From assembly GCA_002371825.1 (NCBI GenBank), contig DFHF01000043.1, positions 1-35,319 on the forward strand: 35,319 nucleotides of DNA, read 5' to 3'. Source of the DNA: Ruminococcus flavefaciens. Lineage in GTDB: Bacteria > Bacillota > Clostridia > Oscillospirales > Ruminococcaceae. Of this stretch, positions 16,093 through 23,826 are shown piece after piece (positions within the stretch are counted from its first letter, which is position 1; each line of letters begins with the position of its first letter). Position numbers and translations under genes: made by a program. The notes below the pieces were generated by a model that saw only the letters and a list, made by a program, of their open reading frames with translations, was not told the origin of the DNA and searched no databases.

Positions 16093-16779
16093 TCATTCTC
16101 CTTTCAATGCAGGGTCTTCCACTCCGTTGAGACGGAATGCCTCGGCTCTGTCACGGCAGGTGCCGCAGGTGCCGCAGGGCTTGTCTCCGCCCTCATAGCA
16201 GCTCCATGTGAGCTCATAGGGCACTTTCAGTTCAAGGCCGGTGCGGACTACATCAGCCTTAGTCATATTCACGAACGGAGCCTCTATACGGAGCTGTTCG
16301 CCGCTTCCGAGGAATATTGCTCTGTTCATAGCCTCATTGAAGTCATTGCTGCAATCGGGATATGCATTTCCGGCCGCATCATCGCTGTGAGCGCCGTAGT
16401 AGATAACTCCGCAGTCATTTGCAATGGCTATACTTGCCGCAGAGGCAAGGAAGAGACCGTTCCTGAACGGAACATAGGTGGATACTGGAGCTCCGCCGGT
16501 CTTTTCGAGCTGTTCAGCATAGCTCTCCCTGGGGATATCCTCATCGGAGCCCTTCAGGAGCGAGCAGTCTGAATCTGCGAAAATAAGGGCAAGGTCCAGT
16601 TTTTTCAGCTTTATGCCGTAATGAGCAGCAACATTTTCAGCAGCTTCCAGTTCACGGCTGTGTTTCTGTCCGTAGTAAACAGCAAGTGCGATGACATTTT
16701 CCGCACCGTATTTATCCACGGCTATTCCAAGGCAGGTGGCGCTGTCGACGCCGCCGCTGAGCAGCACAAGTGCTTTCAT
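16093..16779 (-). CDS. queC: 7-cyano-7-deazaguanine synthase QueC
   Basis: QueC converts carboxydeazaguanine to preQ0 with ATP and ammonia. The 228-residue enzyme has the PP-loop SGGVDS at residues 8-13, VYYGQKHSREL, and the C-terminal zinc-binding cysteines in SCYEGGDKPCGTCGTC. The start at 16779 follows TAAGGAG; the longer reading to 16836 adds a poorly conserved hydrophobic stretch and is rejected. It lies 259 bases after folE in the operon, a gap filled by an inverted-repeat element; no strong internal promoter is obvious there. Confidence 0.97.
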   Translation of the reverse strand: MKALVLLSGGVDSATCLGIAVDKYGAENVIALAVYYGQKHSRELEAAENVAAHYGIKLKKLDLALIFADSDCSLLKGSDEDIPRESYAEQLEKTGGAPVSTYVPFRNGLFLASAASIAIANDCGVIYYGAHSDDAAGNAYPDCSNDFNEAMNRAIFLGSGEQLRIEAPFVNMTKADVVRTGLELKVPYELTWSCYEGGDKPCGTCGTCRDRAEAFRLNGVEDPALKGE

Positions 16780-16862
16780 AGTATTCTCCTTAAAAATAAT
16801 AATAATGCCGAAGGCGGCAAGAAATGTTTTTTCCAAAGGGCGAGATGATGAAATACTCCGAA

Positions 16863-17012
16863 TGTAGGGGAGGCCGCCCTCGGCCTTCCTTATAAACGAA
16901 AAATATCTCGTCGGTCAAGCCGAGGGGCACAATGCGGTGACGGCCGTCCGGGGGTTCTTTACTCCCGGTCTGTTAAATTCCTGATAACGGACCGCCAAAG
17001 GCGGCCCCTACA
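16863..17012. repeat. 150-bp element with inverted ends, between folE and queC
   Basis: The left end TGTAGGGGAGGCCGCC (16863-16878) is the inverse of the right end GGCGGCCCCTACA (17000-17012), apart from a 3-base difference. It is G+C-rich with further short palindromes (CCGCC-AAA-GGCGG at 16992-17004; TGCCG-AAGG-CGGCA just outside at 16806-16819). It carries no coding sequence. The right end resembles 34109-34132. It looks like a MITE- or REP-like dispersed element lying inside the operon. Confidence 0.75.
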
Positions 17013-17038
17013 AGACCAGTTCAGTTTTGGCATGAGTT

Positions 17039-17602
17039 TTATTCTATCATCTTTTTCAGCTCTCCGTCTGTACGGAAGGCTCCGCAGTACGTCCTTGTCA
17101 CAGTCTGAGCCGGTGTATTGCGTATTCCTCTTGCTGTCATACAGCTGTGTGAGCCTCTTATAAGGACTCCCACATCAGGTGTACCTGCTGCCTCGGAGAT
17201 TATCTCCGCTATATCACTGCCGAGGCGCTCCTGCAATTGAAGCCTCTTTGCTGCCATATCACAGATACGGGCTATCTTGCTCAGGCCAAGCACTCTCCCC
17301 CTGGGGATATATGCCACATTGACATACATATCATACATCAGTGCGAGATGATGCTCGCAGTAGCTGAATACTGAGATATCCCTCATTACTACGGCAGTCT
17401 CGGAATTTTCAGAGGGTGTTACCTCAAAGGTCTTTCCGAACATCTCTGCTATATCATGATTGGTATAGGCTATGCCCTCGAATACCTCCTCGTACATTCT
17501 TGCTACACGCTGCGGGGTATCCTTAAGTCCCTCACGGTCAGGGTCCTCACCGAGAGCTTCAAGCAGTCCTCTTACGTGAAATTCTATTGCTTTTGTATCC
17601 AT
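17039..17602 (-). CDS. folE: GTP cyclohydrolase I FolE
   Basis: FolE converts GTP to dihydroneopterin triphosphate, the entry step for both folate and the deazaguanine (queuosine) pathway; its place between queE and queC says it serves the latter. The 187-residue enzyme has the zinc ligands of YCEHH and SCMTARG, and the conserved GLSKIAR and DTPQRVARM motifs. The ATG at 17602 has GAGAGGAG upstream and starts just after the queE stop (17605). Longer N-terminal readings (to 17632) overlap queE and are rejected. Confidence 0.97.
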   Translation of the reverse strand: MDTKAIEFHVRGLLEALGEDPDREGLKDTPQRVARMYEEVFEGIAYTNHDIAEMFGKTFEVTPSENSETAVVMRDISVFSYCEHHLALMYDMYVNVAYIPRGRVLGLSKIARICDMAAKRLQLQERLGSDIAEIISEAAGTPDVGVLIRGSHSCMTARGIRNTPAQTVTRTYCGAFRTDGELKKMIE

Positions 17603-17604
17603 TC

Positions 17605-18264
17605 TCAGACTCCTCTCTGCTCCGGCGGCCATATGAATTTGTGAAGCTGGAGCTGTAAACGTATGTCGTTCATTTTATGCTCCTTCATAAACTCAACTAT
17701 CTCTGCCGGGGCTATCTCCCCGAATACGGGACTTATATATACATGGCAGCGGTCTGTAAGATAGTGCTCGCTGATGAGCTCCGCTGCACGTTCAAGGTCT
17801 TTTATGCTTCCTGCCACGAATTTTACAGTGTCGCATTTTTCAAGGCAGCCGAAATTATGGCCGCACATACTCTCCTCCATACCGCTGGAAGGGAGCTTAT
17901 AATCCATGGTGAACACAGGGCGGTATTTCCTGTCGGAATAGCTTTCTATCGGCAGGCTGCCGTTGGTCTCTATCTCCACACGGAATCCGGCTGACATAAG
18001 AGCATCTGTAAGCTCAGGAAGCTCCTCCTGCAAAAGAGGCTCTCCGCCGGTTATGGTCACATTTTTCACTCCTGTTTCGCTGACATATCCCACTATATCC
18101 TCTGCTGTCATATTCTCCACAGGTACATCAGGCTCGTTTGCCCACTTTGTATCGCAGTAGCCGCAGCTCAGGTTGCAGCCGGAAAATCTAATAAATACTG
18201 CCAGTTCGCCGGCCCGCACTCCCTCACCGTTGATACTTACGAATTTTTCTGCTATCGGATACAT
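17605..18264 (-). CDS. queE: 7-carboxy-7-deazaguanine synthase QueE (radical SAM)
   Basis: QueE makes 7-carboxy-7-deazaguanine from carboxytetrahydropterin using S-adenosylmethionine and a 4Fe-4S cluster. The 219-residue protein shows the cluster motif C30-N-L-S-C34-G-Y-C37, INGEGVRAG at the start, and the SAM-binding ITGGEPLLQ. ATG 18264 lies seven bases after AGGAGG. An earlier ATG at 18270 overlaps the queD stop as ATGA, the same arrangement as at queC-queF. The substrate comes from QueD, its upstream neighbour. Confidence 0.96.
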   Translation of the reverse strand: MYPIAEKFVSINGEGVRAGELAVFIRFSGCNLSCGYCDTKWANEPDVPVENMTAEDIVGYVSETGVKNVTITGGEPLLQEELPELTDALMSAGFRVEIETNGSLPIESYSDRKYRPVFTMDYKLPSSGMEESMCGHNFGCLEKCDTVKFVAGSIKDLERAAELISEHYLTDRCHVYISPVFGEIAPAEIVEFMKEHKMNDIRLQLQLHKFIWPPEQRGV

Positions 18265-18266
18265 AG

Positions 18267-18695
18267 TCATTCCTCCTCGGCCTCATAGACGGCACAGTTT
18301 TCAGGTGTCTCATATACGGTCACGCTTTTAAGGGGAAGTCCCTGGCCGGATAGTATCTCGTAGAAATGTTTTGCAAAGTTCTCGGCTGTGGGACGGAAGG
18401 GGACTTCTATAAGCCGGAATCCCTCTTCGTTCAGAGCTTCAAGAGTTTTCGGGCGGAGTGAATCGCTTTCATAGATGAGAGCATGGTCGTAATTCCTTGC
18501 AAGGGTACGCACCATTTTCTTCACATCGCCGAAATCCATCAGCATACCACGCTTTTCGCCGGATTCCTGAAGCTTGTCACTGCGGAGCATTATCTCAAGA
18601 GTCCAGCGGTGTCCATGGATATTGGCGCATTTTCCGTGGTATCCATGGAGAAAATGAGCGCTGTCAAAGGCAGCGGATGTTTTCATATAATACAT
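18267..18695 (-). CDS. queD: 6-carboxy-5,6,7,8-tetrahydropterin synthase QueD
   Basis: QueD converts dihydroneopterin triphosphate to carboxytetrahydropterin. The 142-residue protein (6-pyruvoyl-tetrahydropterin synthase fold) has the zinc histidines H14, H27 and H29 (SAHFLHGYHGKC...IHGH) and catalytic C23. The ATG at 18695 has AAAAGGAG seven bases upstream. The frame is open to 18851, but that stretch overlaps a leader terminator and is rejected as coding. It is the first gene of the preQ1 operon, behind a consensus promoter and a structured 180-nt leader. Confidence 0.96.
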   Translation of the reverse strand: MYYMKTSAAFDSAHFLHGYHGKCANIHGHRWTLEIMLRSDKLQESGEKRGMLMDFGDVKKMVRTLARNYDHALIYESDSLRPKTLEALNEEGFRLIEVPFRPTAENFAKHFYEILSGQGLPLKSVTVYETPENCAVYEAEEE

Positions 18696-18876
18696 TGATC
18701 GTCTCCTTTTCTGCGCCAAAAAAAGCACCTGCCAACGCAGATGCATCCCATGACGATAAAGCGCAGTTATCCACCGCACTAAAGGATGCCCTGGTTTTGT
18801 TTTACGACAGGATGGCGCAAACGAACTGTCGGTCATTTTCTTGTGTACCAAAATAGGATCATAATAAATACTTACC
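18696..18876 (-). promoter_or_regulatory. Structured leader of the preQ1 operon: candidate riboswitch/attenuator
   Basis: About 180 nt lie between the start point and queD. On the - strand: stem CGACAG/CTGTCG (18826-18831 with 18805-18810), whose 15-base loop contains TGCGCCA (18813-18819) complementary to TGGCGCA (18712-18718), a possible pseudoknot reaching almost to the ribosome site; an 8-bp hairpin AGTGCGGT-GGATA-ACTGCGCT (18760-18780); GCATCC/GGATGC (18784-18789 with 18743-18748), overlapping the terminator arm; and the terminator at 18718-18744. I see no preQ1-I core. It could be a preQ1-II/III-like or unknown aptamer, or a dispersed repeat. Confidence 0.6.
18718..18744 (-). terminator. 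Intrinsic terminator (attenuator) just upstream of queD
   Basis: On the - strand, GCATCTGC (18737-18744) pairs with GCAGGTGC (18725-18732) around GTTG, followed by seven T (18718-18724). It lies 22 bases before the queD ATG and downstream of the promoter, so it can only act as an attenuator. Confidence 0.8.
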
Positions 18877-18881
18877 TATTT

Positions 18882-18910
18882 ATTATATCACATAATACAT
18901 GATATGTCAA
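18882..18910 (-). promoter_or_regulatory. Consensus sigma-A promoter of the preQ1 operon
   Basis: On the - strand, TTGACA (18905-18910), 17-base spacer, TATAAT (18882-18887): a perfect consensus. Such a strong promoter with a terminator in the leader implies regulation after initiation. Confidence 0.9.
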
Positions 18911-18939
18911 GATATACGCAGATATCCATAAACCGATAA

Positions 18940-18971
18940 GAGGGAGGCTTCTTCTGAAAAAAGCCTCCCTC
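18940..18971 (-). terminator. Terminator of the beta-helix lipoprotein gene
   Basis: GAGGGAGGCTT (18940-18950) pairs perfectly with AAGCCTCCCTC (18961-18971). The following - strand sequence is only moderately T-rich. Confidence 0.75.
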
Positions 18972-19013
18972 AGCTATGGATTTATTTTAAATCAGGGATT
19001 ATATCCATTGCTC

Positions 19014-20609
19014 TCAGATAATGATATCGTTTCCGGTACTCTCGGCAGTCGCCTTCTCAGTATTATTGCTGCTTCCGCTTTGTCTGCTGCCTTTTTTCTG
19101 AGTTGCACCGCTTTCAGTATCGGTTTCAGAGCGCTTTCTGCCGAAGTCTTCGGGGGGAGTCATATTCTCGAAGCCTTCCGGAGGAGTCATATTTTCAAAT
19201 CCCTCGGGAGGTGTCATGCCCTCAAAATCGCCGAAGCTCTCCGGCGGTGTCATACCTTCAAAGTCACCGAAATCCTCAGGCATCTCTGAGCCGTCAAAAT
19301 TGCCGAAGCCTCCTTGTCTTCCGCCCATACCGCCGCCGAAGCCGCCCATTCCGCCGTGGCCTCCGCCCATCATGGACTGGGGTATCTCTGATACCTCTTC
19401 GCCGTTGACGATAATTTTTCCGCCGTTGAACTGTGCCTCACGGTCATAGTCGAAGGAGGACATCTGTGCAGTAATATCGATAGTTCCGCCGTTTACATAG
19501 ACAGAGCCGTTTGCGTCAACACCGTCAGTGTCCCCGGGGCCCATGACTATAGTAGTATAACCGCCGTTGAATTCCACAACTATATCACAGAAGCTGCTCT
19601 TATTTGTTGCATTTATTCCGTCATCGCTGGCATCTATGCTGATAGTTCCGTCGTTTATCTGAACATATGTTGCTTCAATTCCCTCAGCAGAGGTGATATC
19701 GAAGGTACCGCCGTCTATCTGTACATATGTTGTGCCCTGTATACCGTCGCTTCCGGAATCTATGGTGAAATCGCCGTCTGATATGTAAATCCAGCCCACA
19801 GTATCATCTTCGTCATTTTCGCTGTGGAAACCGTCCTTGTCAGTGGAGACAGTGAATTTTCCTCCGCAGACAGCTATTGATTCATTGGCTTCAACAGCAT
19901 CCTTGAGAGTATTTATCTCATAAGTGCCTCCGGTGATCTTTATATCATCCTTGCCGGATATTCCATTGCCCTGGTCTGAGGTGATTTTCAGTGTTCCCAG
20001 GCCGTTCAGCACTATATCATCCTTTGAGAATATTACCGCATCAGTATTGGTATCGCCGTCAGCCCTGAACTCTCCCGATACTGTAAGGCTGTTCTCACTG
20101 TCCTCAGCTGTGGTGATGAAGCACTTGTCTGCACTTACCACATATATTGCCGGGAAGTCGTCATTTGTGATGCTGACACCGTCAAGCACCAGCTGTACCT
20201 TGTCTTCCTTTGCAGCCTCTACACGGATAGTACAGTTCTTTGCACTGCCGGAGATAATGTACACTCCTGCCTCAGTGATATCTATGGTCTTTCCGTCAGC
20301 CGCCTGCAATAAAGAAGCCTCTGAAAGATCTGCTTCCTGTTCCAGGTCACGCTTGCTGAAAAGATCTGTAGTATCGATAACTCCGCCATCCTTAGGCGAG
20401 TACGATACATTTGAAGCCTCTGCGCCGGAGTTCTTTTTCTCATTGCCGGCAGAAGATGTAGTCTCTGTCTCAGAAGCTGCTTCCTCTGACTGAGATGTGG
20501 TCTCCGCTTTTTCCGAGGATTCCTTGTATTCGCTGCATCCGAAGGCTGTTGTGAAAAGCATTGCTAAAGCTGCAATACCTGCTAATGTTTTTTTCCTGTA
20601 ATTCATCAT
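19014..20609 (-). CDS. Carbohydrate-binding beta-helix lipoprotein (Cthe_2159/DUF4353-like)
   Basis: This 531-residue surface lipoprotein starts MMNYRKKTLAGIAALAML and has lipobox AFGC (Cys24-25). An acidic Ser/Thr/Glu linker leads into a right-handed beta-helix built of repeated rungs (DGVSITNDDFPAIYV, NGLGTLKITSDQGNGISG, GGTFDITSAEGIEATYV, DGTISIDASDDGINATN). This pattern matches Cthe_2159-type proteins, which bind calcium and cellulose or polygalacturonate. After the helix come a Gly/Met-rich stretch (GGHGGMGGFGGGMGG) and tandem repeats of the type GDFEGMTPPE and ENMTPPEGF, then a basic Ser-rich end. AAAGGA and the tandem ATGs at 20609/20606 set the start. It is probably a cell-surface polysaccharide binder; no catalytic residues are recognised. 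Confidence 0.85.
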   Translation of the reverse strand: MMNYRKKTLAGIAALAMLFTTAFGCSEYKESSEKAETTSQSEEAASETETTSSAGNEKKNSGAEASNVSYSPKDGGVIDTTDLFSKRDLEQEADLSEASLLQAADGKTIDITEAGVYIISGSAKNCTIRVEAAKEDKVQLVLDGVSITNDDFPAIYVVSADKCFITTAEDSENSLTVSGEFRADGDTNTDAVIFSKDDIVLNGLGTLKITSDQGNGISGKDDIKITGGTYEINTLKDAVEANESIAVCGGKFTVSTDKDGFHSENDEDDTVGWIYISDGDFTIDSGSDGIQGTTYVQIDGGTFDITSAEGIEATYVQINDGTISIDASDDGINATNKSSFCDIVVEFNGGYTTIVMGPGDTDGVDANGSVYVNGGTIDITAQMSSFDYDREAQFNGGKIIVNGEEVSEIPQSMMGGGHGGMGGFGGGMGGRQGGFGNFDGSEMPEDFGDFEGMTPPESFGDFEGMTPPEGFENMTPPEGFENMTPPEDFGRKRSETDTESGATQKKGSRQSGSSNNTEKATAESTGNDIII

Positions 20610-20762
20610 AAGATCGCATCCTTTCGCCGATCCCCATGATTTTCCCCTCAGGATCATTCTCTTTGTTTCTATGATCTTAGTATACAGTACATTTATGTGA
20701 AACTAAGTATTGAAAAGTGAAAAAATGCGGAAATATATGTGTACGATCATGGCTGGTATTGC

Positions 20763-20819
20763 TTGACATATTATGCAGAAAGATATATAATAATAGTATA
20801 TAAACTGCTGTTGACAGCA
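20763..20819 (+). promoter_or_regulatory. Consensus promoter of ppk1 with downstream dyad
   Basis: TTGACA (20763-20768), 17-base spacer, TATAAT (20786-20791). Fifteen bases later comes TGCTGT-TG-ACAGCA (20806-20819), a perfect dyad in the early transcribed region that could be an operator. Confidence 0.8.
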
Positions 20820-20861
20820 AATAATTATATAGAAAATGCCTATGGCAGAACGGAGATAATT

Positions 20862-23036
20862 ATGGAATACCTCGAAAACCGAGAGCTTTCATGGCTTAAA
20901 TTCAACAAAAGAGTGCTTGAAGAGGCAACGGCACCGGAAACACCTCTTCTTGAAAGGCTTTCGTTTTCTGCAATATATCAGAGCAATCTCGACGAATTCT
21001 TTATGGTGCGTGTAGGCGCCCTCACCGAGGATGCCCGCAGCGGAAGCCGGAAAAAAGACAGCCGCAGCGGTATGACTGCTGCCGAGCAGCTTGACGCTGT
21101 TTTCACTGCCGTCCGCAGAACTCAGCCTGATGTCGAGGATGCATACAGAAAAACTATGGACGAACTGGCAGCCCATGGCTTCAGGCACGTTACTATGGCC
21201 TCAGCTACCGAGGAGGAGCGCTCCTTCCTCGAACTTTACTTCAAAAGAGAAATGAAGCCTTTTATATCAGGTATCGTTGTAAACGATGCTCTGCCCTTCC
21301 CATTCCTGAAAAACAAGGAGCTCTATGCAGTAGTGCGCCTCAGTGCAAAAAAGAACGTGGCTATCGGTATCGTACCGGTGAACCATGAGCACAGTGAGCG
21401 TATAATCCCTCTGAGCAAGGACGGCAAGCGCTTTATTCTCGAAGAGGAAGTCGTTCTCCACTTTGCACACCTTATGTTCAAGAGCTATAAAGTGCTGGAC
21501 AGAGCCCTCATAAGAGTTACAAGAAGTGCGGATATCATGGTCTCCGGCAAGGGGGCAGAATTCCGTGACAGAATGGAGGAGCTCGTTGTTAAACGCACAA
21601 AGCTGGCTCCTGTGAGACTTGAGATCTCAGATGAGTTCTCCCGTGAGGCTCTGGACTATATCTGCCGCAAGCTGAAGCTGAAATATTCAAGAGTGTTTAC
21701 ATCCCATATCCCCCTTGACCTCTCTTACCTCTTCGAGCTTCAGGAGCTCGATGCTGACCCGGCTCTGCACTATATCCCAAGACAGCCCAGAAAACCCGCT
21801 GCACTCTCAGATACAAAGCCGGTGTTCTCACAGATAAAATCAAGGGACCTGCTGCTCAGCTATCCCTTTGAATCCATGAATCTTTCATTTATAAGACTGC
21901 TTCAGGAATCTGCCTCAGACCCTAAGGTCACATCTATCAAGATAACTCTCTACCGCCTTGCAAGGAACAGTCAGGTGGTGGATGCTCTCTGTACCGCTGC
22001 TGAACAGGGTAAAGAGGTACTTGTCATGATAGAGCTGAGAGCAAGATTCGATGAAGCAAATAACATCGAATGGTCAAAACAGCTTCAGGCTGCCGGTGTT
22101 AAGGTCATATACGGCCCCAAAGATTATAAGGCTCACTCAAAGCTCCTTCTCATTACAAGAAAGGCTCAGGGCGGCGGATTCGACTACGTTACTCAGGTCG
22201 GCACCGGCAACTACAACGAAAAGACCTCCGCTCTTTATACAGACCTGATGCTCCTCACCGCTGACAGGGATATCGCTGCTGATGCAGAAGATGTTTTCAA
22301 TGCACTTCTCAACTGCACTCTTGTTGAAAAGACAAGAAAGCTGCTGGTATCTCCTCTTGCACTCAGACCTCAGGTGCTTGCTATGATGGATGAGCAGATA
22401 GCTATTGCTAAAAACGGCGGAAAAGGCTATATCGCCGCAAAGGTAAACTCCCTCTGCGACAAGGTCATCATGGATAAAATGGCAGAGGCTTCTCAGGCCG
22501 GTGTTAAGATAGACCTGGTAATAAGAGGCATTTGCTGCCTTATCCCCGGAGTTCCGGGATATACCGATAATATAACCGTGAGAAGTATCGTGGGACGCTT
22601 CCTTGAACACAGCCGTATCTTCATTTTCGGCACAGACGGCAAGGAGCAGAAGATATATATCGGCTCTGCTGACTATATGAGCAGGAACACTATCCGCCGT
22701 GTGGAGGTCGCTGCTCCGGTAGAGGACGAAAAGCTTAAAAAGCGCATCCGTGATATGTTCCATACCCTTATGAGGGACAATGTAAAGGCAAGGATAATGC
22801 TCAGTGACGGTAAATATGTCCGTGCAAACGCAAGAAGAGCTACCGATGAGCCGCTGAACTCTCAGGAGTTCTTCTACGACGAGGCCTACAAGCGCCTTGA
22901 GGATAAACAGGCCCGTCAGGAACAGCTCCGCATAAACCGTGAAAAAGGCGCAGCAAAGGCCTCAAAAAGGAAAAATACTGCTAAAAAATCATCCGGTACT
23001 GCTCCAAAGAGAAAAAAAGCTAAAAAAGCCGATTGA
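20862..23036 (+). CDS. ppk1: Polyphosphate kinase 1
   Basis: PPK1 reversibly makes long-chain polyphosphate from ATP at the membrane. The 724-residue protein has the N-terminal (YLENRELSWLKFNKRVLEEA), head, C1 and C2 domains. The autophosphorylated histidine is H425 in KAHSKLLLI, and the second active-site histidine is H583 in RFLEHSRIFIFG. The C-terminal 40 residues are a Lys/Ala-rich tail not usual in the family core. The ATG at 20862 has CGGAG six bases upstream; earlier in-frame starts would run through the promoter. No ppx gene is nearby. pssA follows after 110 bases with its own promoter. Confidence 0.97.
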   Translation: MEYLENRELSWLKFNKRVLEEATAPETPLLERLSFSAIYQSNLDEFFMVRVGALTEDARSGSRKKDSRSGMTAAEQLDAVFTAVRRTQPDVEDAYRKTMDELAAHGFRHVTMASATEEERSFLELYFKREMKPFISGIVVNDALPFPFLKNKELYAVVRLSAKKNVAIGIVPVNHEHSERIIPLSKDGKRFILEEEVVLHFAHLMFKSYKVLDRALIRVTRSADIMVSGKGAEFRDRMEELVVKRTKLAPVRLEISDEFSREALDYICRKLKLKYSRVFTSHIPLDLSYLFELQELDADPALHYIPRQPRKPAALSDTKPVFSQIKSRDLLLSYPFESMNLSFIRLLQESASDPKVTSIKITLYRLARNSQVVDALCTAAEQGKEVLVMIELRARFDEANNIEWSKQLQAAGVKVIYGPKDYKAHSKLLLITRKAQGGGFDYVTQVGTGNYNEKTSALYTDLMLLTADRDIAADAEDVFNALLNCTLVEKTRKLLVSPLALRPQVLAMMDEQIAIAKNGGKGYIAAKVNSLCDKVIMDKMAEASQAGVKIDLVIRGICCLIPGVPGYTDNITVRSIVGRFLEHSRIFIFGTDGKEQKIYIGSADYMSRNTIRRVEVAAPVEDEKLKKRIRDMFHTLMRDNVKARIMLSDGKYVRANARRATDEPLNSQEFFYDEAYKRLEDKQARQEQLRINREKGAAKASKRKNTAKKSSGTAPKRKKAKKAD

Positions 23037-23071
23037 TCGGGCTGATTTTACACGAAATCTCCGAAAAAGAC

Positions 23072-23100
23072 TTGAAACAATAAGCTTTTTATGGTATAAT
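23072..23100 (+). promoter_or_regulatory. Sigma-A promoter of pssA
   Basis: TTGAAA (23072-23077), 17-base spacer, TATAAT (23095-23100), 46 bases before the ATG. Confidence 0.85.
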
Positions 23101-23146
23101 ATATTTTATACACTTCAAGTTTATTAATTTTTCAGAGGTCGAAATA

Positions 23147-23791
23147 ATGATAGGTTATTATAACTATACTGTTATTCTTACATATATGAGCCTCATCTCA
23201 TCAGTGCTTGGAATGTTCTTCGCACTCGGTGTTGACGGCAATCCTCCTCACCCGGATTACGCTATCGTCTGTCTGATGGTGTCAGGACTCTGCGATATGT
23301 TCGACGGCAAAGTTGCCCGTACCAAGAAAAACCGCACCGAATGCGAGAAAAAATTCGGTATACAGATAGATTCACTCTGTGACGCTATCTGCTTTGGCCT
23401 TCTTCCGTCGGTCATCGGCTATTCCATCGGTATGCGTGACTGCGGTGACATCCCGATACTGATACTCTTCCCGCTCTGCGCTGTTATCCGCCTGGCATAC
23501 TTCAATGTCAATGAGGAGGAGAGACAGCAGAAAACAGAGGATGTGCGGAAGGTATATGAGGGGCTCCCTGTTACAAGCGTCGCTCTTATTCTTCCGGTGA
23601 TATACAGCTTCCATAAGGACATCGGCATAGAATGCTTCCCTATGGTCTATGGTACGGCTATGCTTATAATTTCTGTGGCTTTCATCACAAGATTCAAGCT
23701 GAAAAAGCCTTCCATGAGAACTATGCTCTGCTTTATCGGTCTGGGTGTTATCGAGCTTATATGGATGATATACAATACCAAAATAAAATGA
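23147..23791 (+). CDS. pssA: CDP-diacylglycerol-serine O-phosphatidyltransferase
   Basis: This integral membrane enzyme makes phosphatidylserine from CDP-diacylglycerol and serine, the precursor of phosphatidylethanolamine. The 214-residue protein shows the CDP-alcohol phosphotransferase motif: D50-M-F-D53-G-K-V-A-R and, after a somewhat longer than usual insert, G-I-Q-I-D75-S-L-C-D79. About six hydrophobic segments are visible. No phosphatidylserine decarboxylase gene is adjacent in this window. Because other CDP-alcohol transferases share the motif, substrate assignment rests on overall resemblance to Clostridial PssA. A good promoter and a bidirectional terminator make it monocistronic. 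Confidence 0.88.
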   Translation: MIGYYNYTVILTYMSLISSVLGMFFALGVDGNPPHPDYAIVCLMVSGLCDMFDGKVARTKKNRTECEKKFGIQIDSLCDAICFGLLPSVIGYSIGMRDCGDIPILILFPLCAVIRLAYFNVNEEERQQKTEDVRKVYEGLPVTSVALILPVIYSFHKDIGIECFPMVYGTAMLIISVAFITRFKLKKPSMRTMLCFIGLGVIELIWMIYNTKIK

Positions 23792-23792
23792 A

Positions 23793-23825
23793 AAAAGGCT
23801 GTCCGTCGGGCAGCCTTTTATTTTT
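23793..23825. terminator. Bidirectional terminator after pssA / LTA-synthase-like gene
   Basis: AAAAGGCTGTCC pairs with GGGCAGCCTTTT (23793-23804 with 23808-23819, one G-T pair), GTC loop, T-run on + and A-run before it for the - strand. Confidence 0.88.
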
Positions 23826-23826
23826 G

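Noticed and set aside
18760..18831. preQ1-I riboswitch core in the queD leader
   Set aside because: I could not find the short hairpin with the CTA-containing loop and A-rich tail typical of that class; leader kept only as an unclassified candidate.
18696..18851. Open frame extending queD upstream by 52 codons
   Set aside because: It runs through the leader terminator and its T-run, lacks a good ribosome site, and QueD homologues start at the 18695 ATG.
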